From Streptomyces sp. WM6386 (GTDB taxonomy: Bacteria; Actinomycetota; Actinomycetes; Streptomycetales; Streptomycetaceae), in assembly GCF_000972385.1 (NCBI RefSeq), contig NZ_JXTE01000017.1:58393-122392 (forward strand): DNA of 64,000 bases. The letters run 5' to 3'. Below, piece after piece: positions 42,732 through 53,771 of this stretch. Position 1 is the first letter of the stretch; each line of letters opens with the position of its first letter. The translations under genes and the position numbers were made by a program. A model generated the notes under the pieces. It did not search any database and was not told where the DNA came from. It worked only from the letters and a program-made list of their open reading frames with translations.

Positions 42732-43153
42732 GTGCGTCAGTCCCTTCGAGCGTCGCACGATGGCGAAACTTTCGGATGATCTGGCGAACGTTACGGAGTC
42801 GCACTGTAGGTAGCCAGGGGGCCGACGACAAGACAGCCGGGGCCACGGACCCGCGCCCCGGCTGCGGATGCCGTCCGGGGCATCCGGGTGGCCTCTACAG
42901 ACGTACGACATGACGCTGGGTGTCCGCTGCCGCCGCCCCGCCCCCTCACTCCCCACTACGACCCAGTCCACCCCGAATCCGCCCCTACGCTCCTCTCTTG
43001 TCATGCCGCGGCCTTCCGCAAAGCCAGTCTTAACGGAAGCTTGACGCCCCCGGCCCCCTCATCCGTGGGCCCTGACGTCACTCTCCGCTTACGCTGATCC
43101 GGCCGTCCAGGTGATGGCCGGAAACACACGCTGAGCCGCACACAGGAGCCCCG
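42732..43153. other. Divergent promoter region
   Basis: 422 bp between the GH43 gene and the APC permease gene. It holds the perfect operator at 42764-42774 and, on the right, TTGACG near 43044 and TTACGCT near 43091 that could be promoter elements of the permease gene. I see no gene here; short frames have poor codon use. Confidence 0.6.
42764..42774. promoter_or_regulatory. BxlR/XlnR-type operator in front of GH43
   Basis: CGAAACTTTCG, perfect odd palindrome centred 38 bp upstream of the GH43 start codon. Same motif as at 41069, so GH43 and the transporter genes are probably co-repressed. Confidence 0.75.
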
Positions 43154-45109
43154 ATGGCCACCACCGAACACGCGCCACCCAGTCGGCTGCGCGCCTGGAT
43201 GCTGGAAGGCCTGTCCGACATGGGCAAGGGCAGCCACGGCCAGCCGGCCGAGTCCAAGCCGGAGCCGGAGCCGGAGGGCCAGCAGTGGTGGCGGGTCATG
43301 TGTCTCACCGGCGTCGACTACTTCTCGACCCTCGGCTACCAGCCCGGCATCGCGGCGCTCGCGGCCGGTCTGCTCTCCCCGATCGCGACCATCGTCCTGG
43401 TGATCGTGACCCTGGCGGGCGCACTGCCCGTCTACCGCCGCGTGGCCGAGGAAAGCCCCCACGGCCAGGGCTCGATCGCGATGCTGGAACGCCTGCTCAC
43501 CTTCTGGAAGGGCAAGCTCTTCGTCCTGACCCTGCTCGGCTTCGCCGCCACGGACTTCCTGATCACCATCACCCTGTCGGCCGCCGACGCCTCGACCCAC
43601 CTCGTCGAGAACCCGCACCTGAACAGCGCCCTGCACGACAAGCAGCTCCTGATCACCCTCATCCTGGTCGCCCTGCTCGGCGCGGTGTTCCTCAAGGGCT
43701 TCCTGGAGGCGATCGGCGTCGCGGTCGTCCTGGTCGGCATCTACCTCGCGCTGAACGTCGTCGTCGTGATCGTCGGCCTCTGGCACGTCATCACCGCCGC
43801 ACACGTGGTCACCGACTGGTCGACCGCCCTGACCAACGAGCACGGCAACGTCTTCGTGATGATCGGCGTGGCCCTGATCGTCTTCCCCAAGCTCGCCCTC
43901 GGCCTCTCCGGCTTCGAGACCGGCGTAGCCGTCATGCCGCACGTCAAGGGTGACCCCGGCGAGACCGATCAGAACCCGGCCGGCCGGATCCGCGACACGA
44001 AGAAGCTGCTCACCACCGCCGCCGTGATCATGAGCTGCTTCCTGATCGCCACCAGCTTCATCACCACCCTCCTGATCCCGGAGAAGGAGTTCGAGTCCGG
44101 CGGCCAGGCCAACGGCCGCGCCCTCGCCTTCCTGGCCCACAAGTACCTGGGCGGCGCCTTCGGCACGGTCTACGACGTCTCGACGATCGCCATCCTGTGG
44201 TTCGCCGGCGCCTCAGCGATGGCCGGCCTGCTGAACCTCATGCCGCGCTACCTGCCCCGCTACGGCATGGCCCCGCACTGGGCCAGGGCCGTCCGCCCGA
44301 TGGTCATCGTCTTCACCCTGATCGCCTTCCTGGTCACCTGGATCTTCGACGCCGACGTGGACGCCCAGGGCGGCGCGTACGCCACCGGTGTCCTGGTCCT
44401 GATCTCCTCGGCGGCGATCGCGGTGACCATCGCCGCCCGCAGGGCCGGCCAGCGCAACTGGACCATCGGCTTCGCCGTCATCTCGGCGGTGTTCCTCTAC
44501 ACGACGGTCGTCAACGTCTTCGAGCGCCCGGACGGCGTGAAGATCGGCGCCTGCTTCATCGCCGGCATCATCCTGGTCTCCCTGCTCTCCCGCCTGGCCC
44601 GAGCCTTCGAGCTCCGCGTGACGAGCGTGACGCTCGACCCAATGGCGGAACGATTCATCCGGGACATCGCCAGCCGCAAGATCCGATTCATCGCCAACGA
44701 GCCCGACGCGCGCGACAAGGCCGAGTACCGCGACAAGATCGAGCAGATCCGCGAGGACAACGACATCGCCGGCCAGGAGGACTTCGTCTTCGTAGAGGTC
44801 ACGGTCCTGGACCCCTCCGAATTCGAGGCGGGCCTCACGGTGCGCGGCGAGGTCCTCCACAACCGCTACCGCATCCTGACCCTGGAATCCTCCTCCATCC
44901 CCAACGCCCTGGCCGCGCTGCTGCTCCACGTCCGCGACACCACGGGATGCACCCCCCACATGTACTTCGAGTGGACCGAGGGCAACCCCTTCGCCAACTT
45001 CCTCCGCTTCTTCCTCTTCGGCCAGGGCGAGGTGGCCCCGGTCACCCGAGAGGTCCTCCGCGAGGCAGAACCGGACAGAGCCCGCCGCCCGAGGGTGCAC
45101 ACGGGCTGA
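43154..45109 (+). CDS. APC-superfamily permease with cytoplasmic C-terminal domain
   Basis: Membrane transporter of 651 residues with about twelve helices (residues 50-480), starting near [21 protein letters not shown], which resembles amino-acid permeases. The last 170 residues form a soluble domain ([20 protein letters not shown] ... [20 protein letters not shown]). That architecture also occurs in potassium-uptake members of the superfamily, so the substrate (amino acid or ion) is open. ATG 43154 follows AGGAG. It stands alone; regulation unknown. Confidence 0.8.
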   Translation: MATTEHAPPSRLRAWMLEGLSDMGKGSHGQPAESKPEPEPEGQQWWRVMCLTGVDYFSTLGYQPGIAALAAGLLSPIATIVLVIVTLAGALPVYRRVAEESPHGQGSIAMLERLLTFWKGKLFVLTLLGFAATDFLITITLSAADASTHLVENPHLNSALHDKQLLITLILVALLGAVFLKGFLEAIGVAVVLVGIYLALNVVVVIVGLWHVITAAHVVTDWSTALTNEHGNVFVMIGVALIVFPKLALGLSGFETGVAVMPHVKGDPGETDQNPAGRIRDTKKLLTTAAVIMSCFLIATSFITTLLIPEKEFESGGQANGRALAFLAHKYLGGAFGTVYDVSTIAILWFAGASAMAGLLNLMPRYLPRYGMAPHWARAVRPMVIVFTLIAFLVTWIFDADVDAQGGAYATGVLVLISSAAIAVTIAARRAGQRNWTIGFAVISAVFLYTTVVNVFERPDGVKIGACFIAGIILVSLLSRLARAFELRVTSVTLDPMAERFIRDIASRKIRFIANEPDARDKAEYRDKIEQIREDNDIAGQEDFVFVEVTVLDPSEFEAGLTVRGEVLHNRYRILTLESSSIPNALAALLLHVRDTTGCTPHMYFEWTEGNPFANFLRFFLFGQGEVAPVTREVLREAEPDRARRPRVHTG

Positions 45110-45281
45110 CGGACGAACAGGCCGCGCGCGCATCCGACCCGCCGTCGGCGCCAATCCCTCACAGGGCCCACCCGCACCCGCGCCCGCACCGCCATAGAAA
45201 TCGCGTCAATCTTCAACGGAACGACGTCAGAGCACCGTCAGTGGCAGCACACCCGCCCCCGTCTCGCCCTACCGTCGACTC

Positions 45282-45809
45282 ATGCGACCGAGCGGACGGA
45301 GCGATCCCCCACCCCCGGCCGACGACCGCCACTGGCGCGGCACCGTCCGGCTGGCGGCAGGCCTCGCCCTCACCTTCGGCGCCCTGACCCTGTTCGTCGA
45401 CTGGGACATGGGCACCCTCACCCTCACCCGCGCCCTGCTCTGGCTCACCCTGTCCGCCACGGTCTTCGCGGTCCTCTTCCCCCAACGCGTCACCGCAGGA
45501 CCGGGCTGGCTGGAAGTACAGGGCCTCGCAGGCCACCACCGGGTGCACACGGACGCCCTGGTATCAGTACAGCTCTACGGCCAGATCTCCTCGCATCTGA
45601 TCCTCCGCGACACCCACGGCAACCGCCTGGAATGCGACCCCCGTGTCCTGATCACCAATCCCTTCCTCTGGCACGAACTGGACACGGGCGTACGCCACTC
45701 GCTCGAACACGGCACTCTGCGCCAGAGCCCGGACGCCCTGCGCCACCTCGGCCAGGAGATCGACGACGAGGCCGCCCTGTCGGTACTCAGGGCGTCCGGG
45801 ATCTCCTGA
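45282..45809 (+). CDS. Small membrane protein, hypothetical
   Basis: Protein of 175 residues with two helices near the start (WRGTVRLAAGLALTFGALTLF and LLWLTLSATVFAVLF) and a soluble C-terminal part containing VSVQLYGQISSHLILRDTHG, resembling the PH-like domain of small membrane proteins. Its 3' end overlaps the convergent DUF1707 gene by 23 bp. Function unknown. Confidence 0.75.
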   Translation: MRPSGRSDPPPPADDRHWRGTVRLAAGLALTFGALTLFVDWDMGTLTLTRALLWLTLSATVFAVLFPQRVTAGPGWLEVQGLAGHHRVHTDALVSVQLYGQISSHLILRDTHGNRLECDPRVLITNPFLWHELDTGVRHSLEHGTLRQSPDALRHLGQEIDDEAALSVLRASGIS

Positions 45810-46383
45810 GGAACCCCCGCCGCCCCCGGGCCACGACCTTGCCGTACCTCAGCCGCCCGCCGACCTCCACCCGCAGCACGACAGGTGTGCCGGAGTCACC
45901 GGCAGGACGCGTTTTCACCTGGGCGTACTCGACGACGAGCGAGTCGGTCTCCACCACGACACCGGGCCGCGTCACCAGCCGCAGCGTCCCGCCCCGCATG
46001 CCGAGGTCGACGTAGAGCGTGTCGTACGTGATCACCGCGTCGGTGAAGTCGAGCGTCACGTCACCCCAGGAGGACTCCACCTCCAGCCGCCGGGGTACCG
46101 CCCACCCGTCGCCGCGCACGGCCGACCCGCCCTGCTGCTCGATCCGGACGACGTCCTTGACCTCGCCGGCCGCGTCCGCCGGGAGGTCCGCCGTCAGCCC
46201 GGCCAGCTCCCCCAGGGTGCGGGCGGACAGGGCGGCCTCCAGGCGCTCGTCGAGTTCCTCAGCGGTCAGCCGGCCGTCCCCCGCCGCGATACGCAGCACG
46301 TCCACGACACGATCCCGGTCCGCATGCGAGGCCCTCAGCCCGACCGCTGCGTCCCTGCCACCCCGCGCCAACTCACCCGACAT
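45787..46383 (-). CDS. DUF1707 domain protein
   Basis: Protein of 198 residues. Residues 15-65 match the DUF1707 (SHOCT-like) module: GLRASHADRDRVVDVLRIAA then GRLTAEELDERLEAALSART. The C-terminal part (about 95-185) is beta-rich, like the DUF2154/LiaF-type cell-wall sensing domains (VPRRLEVESSWGDVTLDFTD). Lacks a membrane helix. Family members are linked to envelope stress, but the role here is unknown. It is divergent from the HTH-TOBE regulator and shares its promoter region. Confidence 0.85.
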   Translation of the reverse strand: MSGELARGGRDAAVGLRASHADRDRVVDVLRIAAGDGRLTAEELDERLEAALSARTLGELAGLTADLPADAAGEVKDVVRIEQQGGSAVRGDGWAVPRRLEVESSWGDVTLDFTDAVITYDTLYVDLGMRGGTLRLVTRPGVVVETDSLVVEYAQVKTRPAGDSGTPVVLRVEVGGRLRYGKVVARGRRGFLRRSRTP

Positions 46384-46415
46384 GCCCTCACTCCGATCCC
46401 AGGTGGCGAACTAAA

Positions 46416-46432
46416 GCTATATCGCGTTATAC
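46416..46432. promoter_or_regulatory. Mo-box-like dyad
   Basis: gctatatcgcgttatac: half sites CTATAT and TTATAC around CGCG resemble the E. coli ModE box (TATAT-type arms around a short centre). It lies 56-72 bp before the HTH-TOBE start and 33-49 bp before DUF1707. Partner of the regulator is likely but inferred. Confidence 0.45.
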
Positions 46433-46487
46433 CCAACGCTCAACCCCGCACCCGCCGTTCCCCGTTGATGCCCCTATCGTGATCCGC

Positions 46488-46883
46488 ATGCAGTCGTACA
46501 CGATCGGCCAGGCGGCCCGACTCCTGGGCGTGAGCCCCGACACCGCGCGCCGCTGGGCGGACGCGGGCCGGATGGCGACCCACCGCGACGAGGGCGGGCG
46601 GCGGCTCATCGACGGCCAGGACCTGGCCGCGTTCTCCGTCGAGCTGGCCAGGAGCGACACCGGTGACGAGGAGCCGTCGTACACCTCGGTCCGCAACGCC
46701 TTCCCCGGCATCGTCACCGCGATCAAGCTCGGCGACGTCGCCGCCCAGGTCGAGATCCAGGCCGGCCCGCACCGCCTGGTCTCCCTGCTGACCCGCGAGG
46801 CCGTCGAGGAACTGGGCCTGGAGGTCGGCATGGAGGCCACGGCCCGCGTGAAGTCGACAAACGTACACATCGACCGCACCTGA
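46488..46883 (+). CDS. HTH-TOBE molybdate-type regulator
   Basis: Regulator of 131 residues. The N-terminal 60 residues are a MerR-like excisionase HTH (YTIGQAARLLGVSPDTARRW, ADAGRMATHRDEGGRRLIDG). The C-terminal 65 residues are one TOBE/Mop domain (VRNAFPGIVTAIKLGDVAAQ, TREAVEELGLEVGMEATARV), which binds molybdate. This split version replaces ModE in many actinobacteria. It is 252 bp upstream of modA. ATG 46488; TTG/other upstream codons are possible. Confidence 0.88.
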   Translation: MQSYTIGQAARLLGVSPDTARRWADAGRMATHRDEGGRRLIDGQDLAAFSVELARSDTGDEEPSYTSVRNAFPGIVTAIKLGDVAAQVEIQAGPHRLVSLLTREAVEELGLEVGMEATARVKSTNVHIDRT

Positions 46884-47135
46884 CACCCACCAGGCACGCT
46901 CAGGGCCAGTTCGGCAACCAGCTGCTTCACGGGACACCACCTCCGGCAGGACCGTACCCGCAAGGCCGTCCCGTACGAACGCACATGCACACCCCAGCCC
47001 GCCATGGGGCCGGATCGTGCGATGCCACAGGAGACTTCCACCTTGCATATGCGGCAGTATCATCGCCGCAGGGTCTTCGACAGGCCGCTGCCGGGCCCCA
47101 GCGGCCCAAGCCCGAAGATCGTGAAGGAGTAGACC

Positions 47136-47972
47136 GTGATGACCCGTTCCGCTCGCCGGACCCGTCGCACCCGCAGGAGCCTCCAGCTGACCGGTGCCGG
47201 AACCGCCGCGCTGCTGGCCCTGACCGCCTGCTCCTCCTCCGACTCCGACTCCGACTCCGCGGGCTCCGACACCTCGGCCTCCGCGTCGGCGAAGCTGTCC
47301 GGCACGGTGAACGTCTTCGCCGCGGCCTCCCTGAAGGAGAGCTTCACGACCCTGGGCAAGGAGTTCGAGAAGACGCATCCCGGCACCAAGGTCACCTTCA
47401 ACTTCGGCGGCAGCGACACCCTGGCCGCCAGCATCACGAGCGGCGCCGGCGCCGACGTGTTCGCCGCGGCCAGCCCCAAGACGATGAAGATCGTCACGGA
47501 CGCGGGGGGCGCCACGGGCACGCCCGCCACCTTCGTCCGCAACCAGCTGGAGATCGCCACCCTGCCGGGCAACCCGGACAGGATCGCCTCCCTCAAGGAC
47601 CTCACCAAGTCCGGCCTGAAGGTCGTGCTGTGCGACGAGGAGGTCCCCTGCGGCGCCGCCGCCCAGAAGGCCCTCGACGCCGGCCGCCTCAAGCTCACCC
47701 CGGTCTCCTACGAGCAGGACGTCAAGAGCGCTCTGACGAAGGTGGAGCTCAAGGAGGCTGACGCCGCGGTGGTCTACAAGACCGATGTGAAGACCGCGGG
47801 TGACAAGGTGGAGGGCGTGGACTTCCCCGAGTCGGCCGACGCCATCAACGACTACCCGATCGCCCTGCTCAAGGACGCCCCCAACGCCGCCACGGCGAAG
47901 GCGTTCATCGAGCTGGTCCAGTCCGCCGAGGGCCAGAAGGTCCTGACCTCGGCCGGGTTCCTCAAGCCGTGA
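47136..47972 (+). CDS. modA: Molybdate-binding lipoprotein
   Basis: Binding protein of 278 residues: basic N-terminus, hydrophobic helix and lipobox LTAC, Ser/Asp-rich linker, then KLSGTVNVFAAASLKESFTT, FNFGGSDTLAASITSGAGAD and DVFAAASPKTMK, which are the ModA oxyanion-binding segments. Captures molybdate or tungstate outside and passes it to ModB. GTG 47136 follows GGAG (6 bases). The stop overlaps modB by 4 bp. Confidence 0.93.
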   Translation: MMTRSARRTRRTRRSLQLTGAGTAALLALTACSSSDSDSDSAGSDTSASASAKLSGTVNVFAAASLKESFTTLGKEFEKTHPGTKVTFNFGGSDTLAASITSGAGADVFAAASPKTMKIVTDAGGATGTPATFVRNQLEIATLPGNPDRIASLKDLTKSGLKVVLCDEEVPCGAAAQKALDAGRLKLTPVSYEQDVKSALTKVELKEADAAVVYKTDVKTAGDKVEGVDFPESADAINDYPIALLKDAPNAATAKAFIELVQSAEGQKVLTSAGFLKP

Positions 47973-48823
47973 CGTCCCTGGACAGGACCGGCGTCGCGGA
48001 CACCCTCAGGGGCGGTCAGCGGCGCCGCCGCGCCCGGCAGCCGTTCAAGGGCGTCCCGCTTCCCCTCCTCCTGCCGGCCCTGCTGGGCCTGGCGTTCCTG
48101 ATCCTCCCCCTGGTCGCCCTGCTGGTCCGGGCCCCCTGGAGCACCCTCCCGCAGCAGCTGACCAGCGCCGAGGTATGGCAGGCACTACGTCTGTCCCTGG
48201 TGTGCGCCACGGCCGCGACCGCCCTCAGTCTCCTGATCGGCGTCCCCCTGGCCTGGCTCCTGGCCCGCACCGAGTTCCCCGGCCGCGGCCTGGTCCGCGC
48301 CCTGGTGACCCTTCCCCTGGTCCTGCCTCCGGTGGTGGGCGGCGTGGCCCTCCTGATGGCCCTGGGCCGCAACGGCATCGTGGGCCGCTGGCTGGACTCC
48401 TGGTTCGGCGTCACGCTCCCCTTCACCACTGCGGGCGTCATCGTCGCGGAGACCTTCGTGGCGATGCCGTTCCTGGTCATCAGCGTGGAGGGCACCCTGC
48501 GCGCGGCAGATCCCCGCTACGAGGAGGCGGCCACCACCCTGGGCGCCTCCCGCTTCACGGCCTTCCGCCGCGTGACCCTCCCCCTGATCGCCCCTGGTAT
48601 CGCTGCCGGCGCCGTCCTCGCCTGGGCCCGGGCCCTGGGCGAGTTCGGCGCCACGATCACCTTCGCCGGCAACTTCCCCGGCCGCACCCAGACCATGCCC
48701 CTCGCGGTCTACCTGGCACTCCAGAGCGACCCGGCAGCGGCGATCGCCCTGAGCCTGGTGCTCCTGGCGGTATCGATCGCGGTCCTGGCGGGCTTGCGGG
48801 ACCGCTGGATGACGACGTCATGA
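47969..48823 (+). CDS. modB: Molybdate ABC transporter permease
   Basis: Membrane permease of 284 residues with five or six helices. The EAA loop is YEEAATTLGASRFTAFRRVT, and LARTEFPGRGLVRALVTLPL is typical of ModB. Coupled upstream to modA (GTGA) and downstream to modC (ATGA), so the operon is translated as a unit. Confidence 0.93.
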   Translation: MTSLDRTGVADTLRGGQRRRRARQPFKGVPLPLLLPALLGLAFLILPLVALLVRAPWSTLPQQLTSAEVWQALRLSLVCATAATALSLLIGVPLAWLLARTEFPGRGLVRALVTLPLVLPPVVGGVALLMALGRNGIVGRWLDSWFGVTLPFTTAGVIVAETFVAMPFLVISVEGTLRAADPRYEEAATTLGASRFTAFRRVTLPLIAPGIAAGAVLAWARALGEFGATITFAGNFPGRTQTMPLAVYLALQSDPAAAIALSLVLLAVSIAVLAGLRDRWMTTS

Positions 48824-50001
48824 CGAACCCTCGCCCCGCCGACGGCGCTCAGCCCCCACAGGGGCCACCCGCACCCGACAACGAAAGCAGCAACGGCGGT
48901 GCGGGTGGGAAAACAAATCCGGCCGAAGGCCGGATGCGCCCCACAACACACCCGCACCCACCCGACGGCCTCCACGCCCATCTGATCGTCACCCACCCCA
49001 CCTTCCACCTCGACATCACCCTCACGGCAGCCCCCGGCGAGGTGGTAGCCCTCCTCGGCCCCAACGGCGCAGGCAAGACCACCGCCCTGCGCGCCCTCGC
49101 CGGCCTCACCCCCCTCACCGCCGGCCACCTACGCCTGGACGGCACCGACCTGGACCGCACTCCCCCCGAATCCCGCCCCGTCGGCGTCGTCTTCCAGGAC
49201 TACCTCCTCTTCCCCCACCTCACAGCCCTGGACAACGTCGCGTTCGGCCCCCGCTGCCAGGGCGCGACAAAGGCGGAGTCCCGCCAACAGGCAAGCGAGT
49301 GGCTGACCCGCATGGGTCTCGCCGACCACGCCACAGCCAAGCCCCGCAGACTCTCCGGCGGCCAGGCCCAACGCGTCGCGCTGGCCCGCGCCCTGGCCAC
49401 CCACCCCCGCCTGCTCCTCCTCGACGAACCCCTCGCGGCGTTGGACGCCCGCAGCCGCCTGGAGGTCCGCTCCCAACTCCGCCGCCACCTGGCCGACTTC
49501 GAGGCGGTCGCCGTCCTGGTCACCCACGACCCCCTGGACGCGATGGTCCTGGCCGACCGCCTGGTCGTGATCGAGCACGGCCGGGTCGTCCAGGAGGGCA
49601 CCCCGTCCGACATCGCCCGCCACCCCCGTACGGACTACATCGCCCAGCTCGTCGGCCTGAACCTCTACAAGGGCCGGTCAGAAGGCCACAGGGTCCACCT
49701 GGAGGCCGGCCCCGTCATCACCACCACCGAGGACCTCACGGGAGACGCCTTCGTCGCGTTCCCCCCGTCCGCCGTGACCCTCTACCGCGACCGTCCCACC
49801 GGCTCCAGCGCCCGTAACCTCTGGCGCTGCCAGGTGGCCGGCCTGGAGACCCACGGCGACCAGATCCGCGCCGACCTCACCGGCGAACTCCCCCTCGCCG
49901 CGGACCTCACCACGGTCGCCGCGGCCGAACTCGACCTGCACCCGGGCGCGGAGATCTGGGCCACGGTGAAGGCAACGCAAACGCATGCATACCCGGCGTA
50001 A
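48820..50001 (+). CDS. modC: Molybdate ABC transporter ATPase with repeat-derived N-terminus
   Basis: ATPase of 393 residues: Walker A GPNGAGKTT at 80-88, Q-loop FQDYLLFPH, signature LSGGQAQRVALARAL, Walker B LLLLDEPLAALD, and a C-terminal TOBE domain. The first 38-50 residues (Pro/Gly/Asn-rich) are encoded by a Streptomyces intergenic repeat; a second ATG at 48934 gives a protein starting MRPTTHPHPPDG right after the repeat. ATG 48820 overlaps the modB stop, so both starts are possible. Confidence 0.9.
   Translation: MTNPRPADGAQPPQGPPAPDNESSNGGAGGKTNPAEGRMRPTTHPHPPDGLHAHLIVTHPTFHLDITLTAAPGEVVALLGPNGAGKTTALRALAGLTPLTAGHLRLDGTDLDRTPPESRPVGVVFQDYLLFPHLTALDNVAFGPRCQGATKAESRQQASEWLTRMGLADHATAKPRRLSGGQAQRVALARALATHPRLLLLDEPLAALDARSRLEVRSQLRRHLADFEAVAVLVTHDPLDAMVLADRLVVIEHGRVVQEGTPSDIARHPRTDYIAQLVGLNLYKGRSEGHRVHLEAGPVITTTEDLTGDAFVAFPPSAVTLYRDRPTGSSARNLWRCQVAGLETHGDQIRADLTGELPLAADLTTVAAAELDLHPGAEIWATVKATQTHAYPA
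48846..48935. repeat. Intergenic repeat inside the start of modC
   Basis: The segment combines gctcagcccccacaggggcc, a motif shared with the tails of copies near 15288 and 29400, and atccggccgaaggccggat (48917-48935), a hairpin shared exactly over 17 bases with 53786-53802. These look like standard Streptomyces intergenic repeats yet lie between the modB stop and the conserved part of modC. Confidence 0.65.
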
Positions 50002-50065
50002 ACGTCACATGGCCTCGCCGCCGGCACCCCCGCCGGGAGCCAGGCGGACACGGCGGACACAGAAA

Positions 50066-50092
50066 ATGGGCCCCGCCGCAAGCGGGGCCCAT
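50066..50092. terminator. Terminator between modC and gcvP
   Basis: atgggccccgc (50066-50076) and gcggggcccat (50082-50092) make an 11-bp perfect stem with a 5-base loop. On the minus strand TTTT follows, marking the end of gcvP; it also serves modC. Confidence 0.85.
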
Positions 50093-50105
50093 CTCAACAA
50101 CCGGC

Positions 50106-52991
<2,886 letters not shown>

Positions 52992-53061
52992 TACGGAGGC
53001 CTCCTGGTCTGACACGACCTGCGAGGGGCACCACGGCACGGGTACCCGGACGGCCTCCCCC

Positions 53062-53257
53062 TCTGTCATCTCAACCTGAGAGCTTCACCGGGACGCCCGA
53101 GGGCTCCCGGCTTTCACCGTCGGTGAGAGCGGAAGCCGTACTCCCGCCCTGCTTTCCAGAGTGGCCTCGTCCATGCGGTACGTGTGCCTGAGAGATTCCG
53201 GGGAGGATTTGCTCCTTCGGCGCCTCCGAACGGTGTCCGGAGGACTCTCCCGCACAG
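53062..53257 (-). promoter_or_regulatory. Tandem glycine riboswitch
   Basis: In transcript direction two glycine-aptamer cores appear: GGGAGAGTCCTCCGGA ... CTCTCAGGCAC, then CTCACCGACGGTGAAAGCCG ... GAAGCTCTCAGGTTGAGA, about 70 bases before the gcvP start. Both have the CTCTCAGG-type closing strand and the GAGAG/ggac core. This matches the two-aptamer glycine riboswitch known upstream of Streptomyces gcvP, which turns expression on when glycine is high. Confidence 0.92.
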
Positions 53258-53393
53258 GGTCGGCAGCCGCTTGTCAGCCTAGCAGCGAGGTCGACGCGGA
53301 TCCCTCGAGATCCCCTCGAGTGGCCACCTCCCCCAATGTGCTCTTTCGTAGTCCTTACGGATGAGTTGCGAGTCGCGACCTAGTGGAGGGCCC

Positions 53394-53771
53394 GTGCAGA
53401 CCGATATCGATCCTCGGAACCTGATCGGCCGCAAGGCCTTCGACCGCAACGGCACCAAGATCGGCACGATCGACGAGGTCTACCTCGACGACGCGACCGG
53501 CGTACCGGAATGGGCGGCCATACGCACCGGCCTCTTCAGCAGGGACGCCTTCGTCCCCCTGGAGCCCAGCGAACTCCTCGAGGGCACCCTCCGAGTCCCC
53601 TTCGAACGAGCCCTGATCAAGGACGCCCCTGACTTCGGGGTAGGCCGCCACTTGTCCCCCGACCAGGAACTCCAGCTCTACCACCACTACGGTCTGGACG
53701 TGGCCCCACCGCCCCCCTTCCCGGACCATGACTTCGGCAAGCTGGCAGGCACGGAGGACGCGGAAGCCTGA
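53394..53771 (+). CDS. PRC-barrel domain protein
   Basis: Protein of 125 residues. The N-terminal 75 residues are a PRC barrel (NLIGRKAFDRNGTKIGTIDE, VYLDDATGVPEWAAIRTGLF), followed by an acidic Pro-rich C-terminal part (LDVAPPPPFPDHDFGKLAGT). Such proteins bind RNA or other proteins and often respond to stress; no ligand is predictable. GTG 53394 has GGAGGG 6-9 bases upstream. Convergent with dinB, and the 3' ends overlap by 85 bp. Confidence 0.85.
   Translation: MQTDIDPRNLIGRKAFDRNGTKIGTIDEVYLDDATGVPEWAAIRTGLFSRDAFVPLEPSELLEGTLRVPFERALIKDAPDFGVGRHLSPDQELQLYHHYGLDVAPPPPFPDHDFGKLAGTEDAEA

Noticed and set aside
42888..43097. 69-codon plus-strand frame between GH43 and the permease
   Set aside because: Pro/Ser-rich, no ribosome site, covers the likely promoter of the permease gene.
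46884..47135. Possible molybdenum-cofactor riboswitch before modA
   Set aside because: The 252-bp leader has GC-rich dyads, but I could not match the conserved cofactor-aptamer core; a covariance search would decide.
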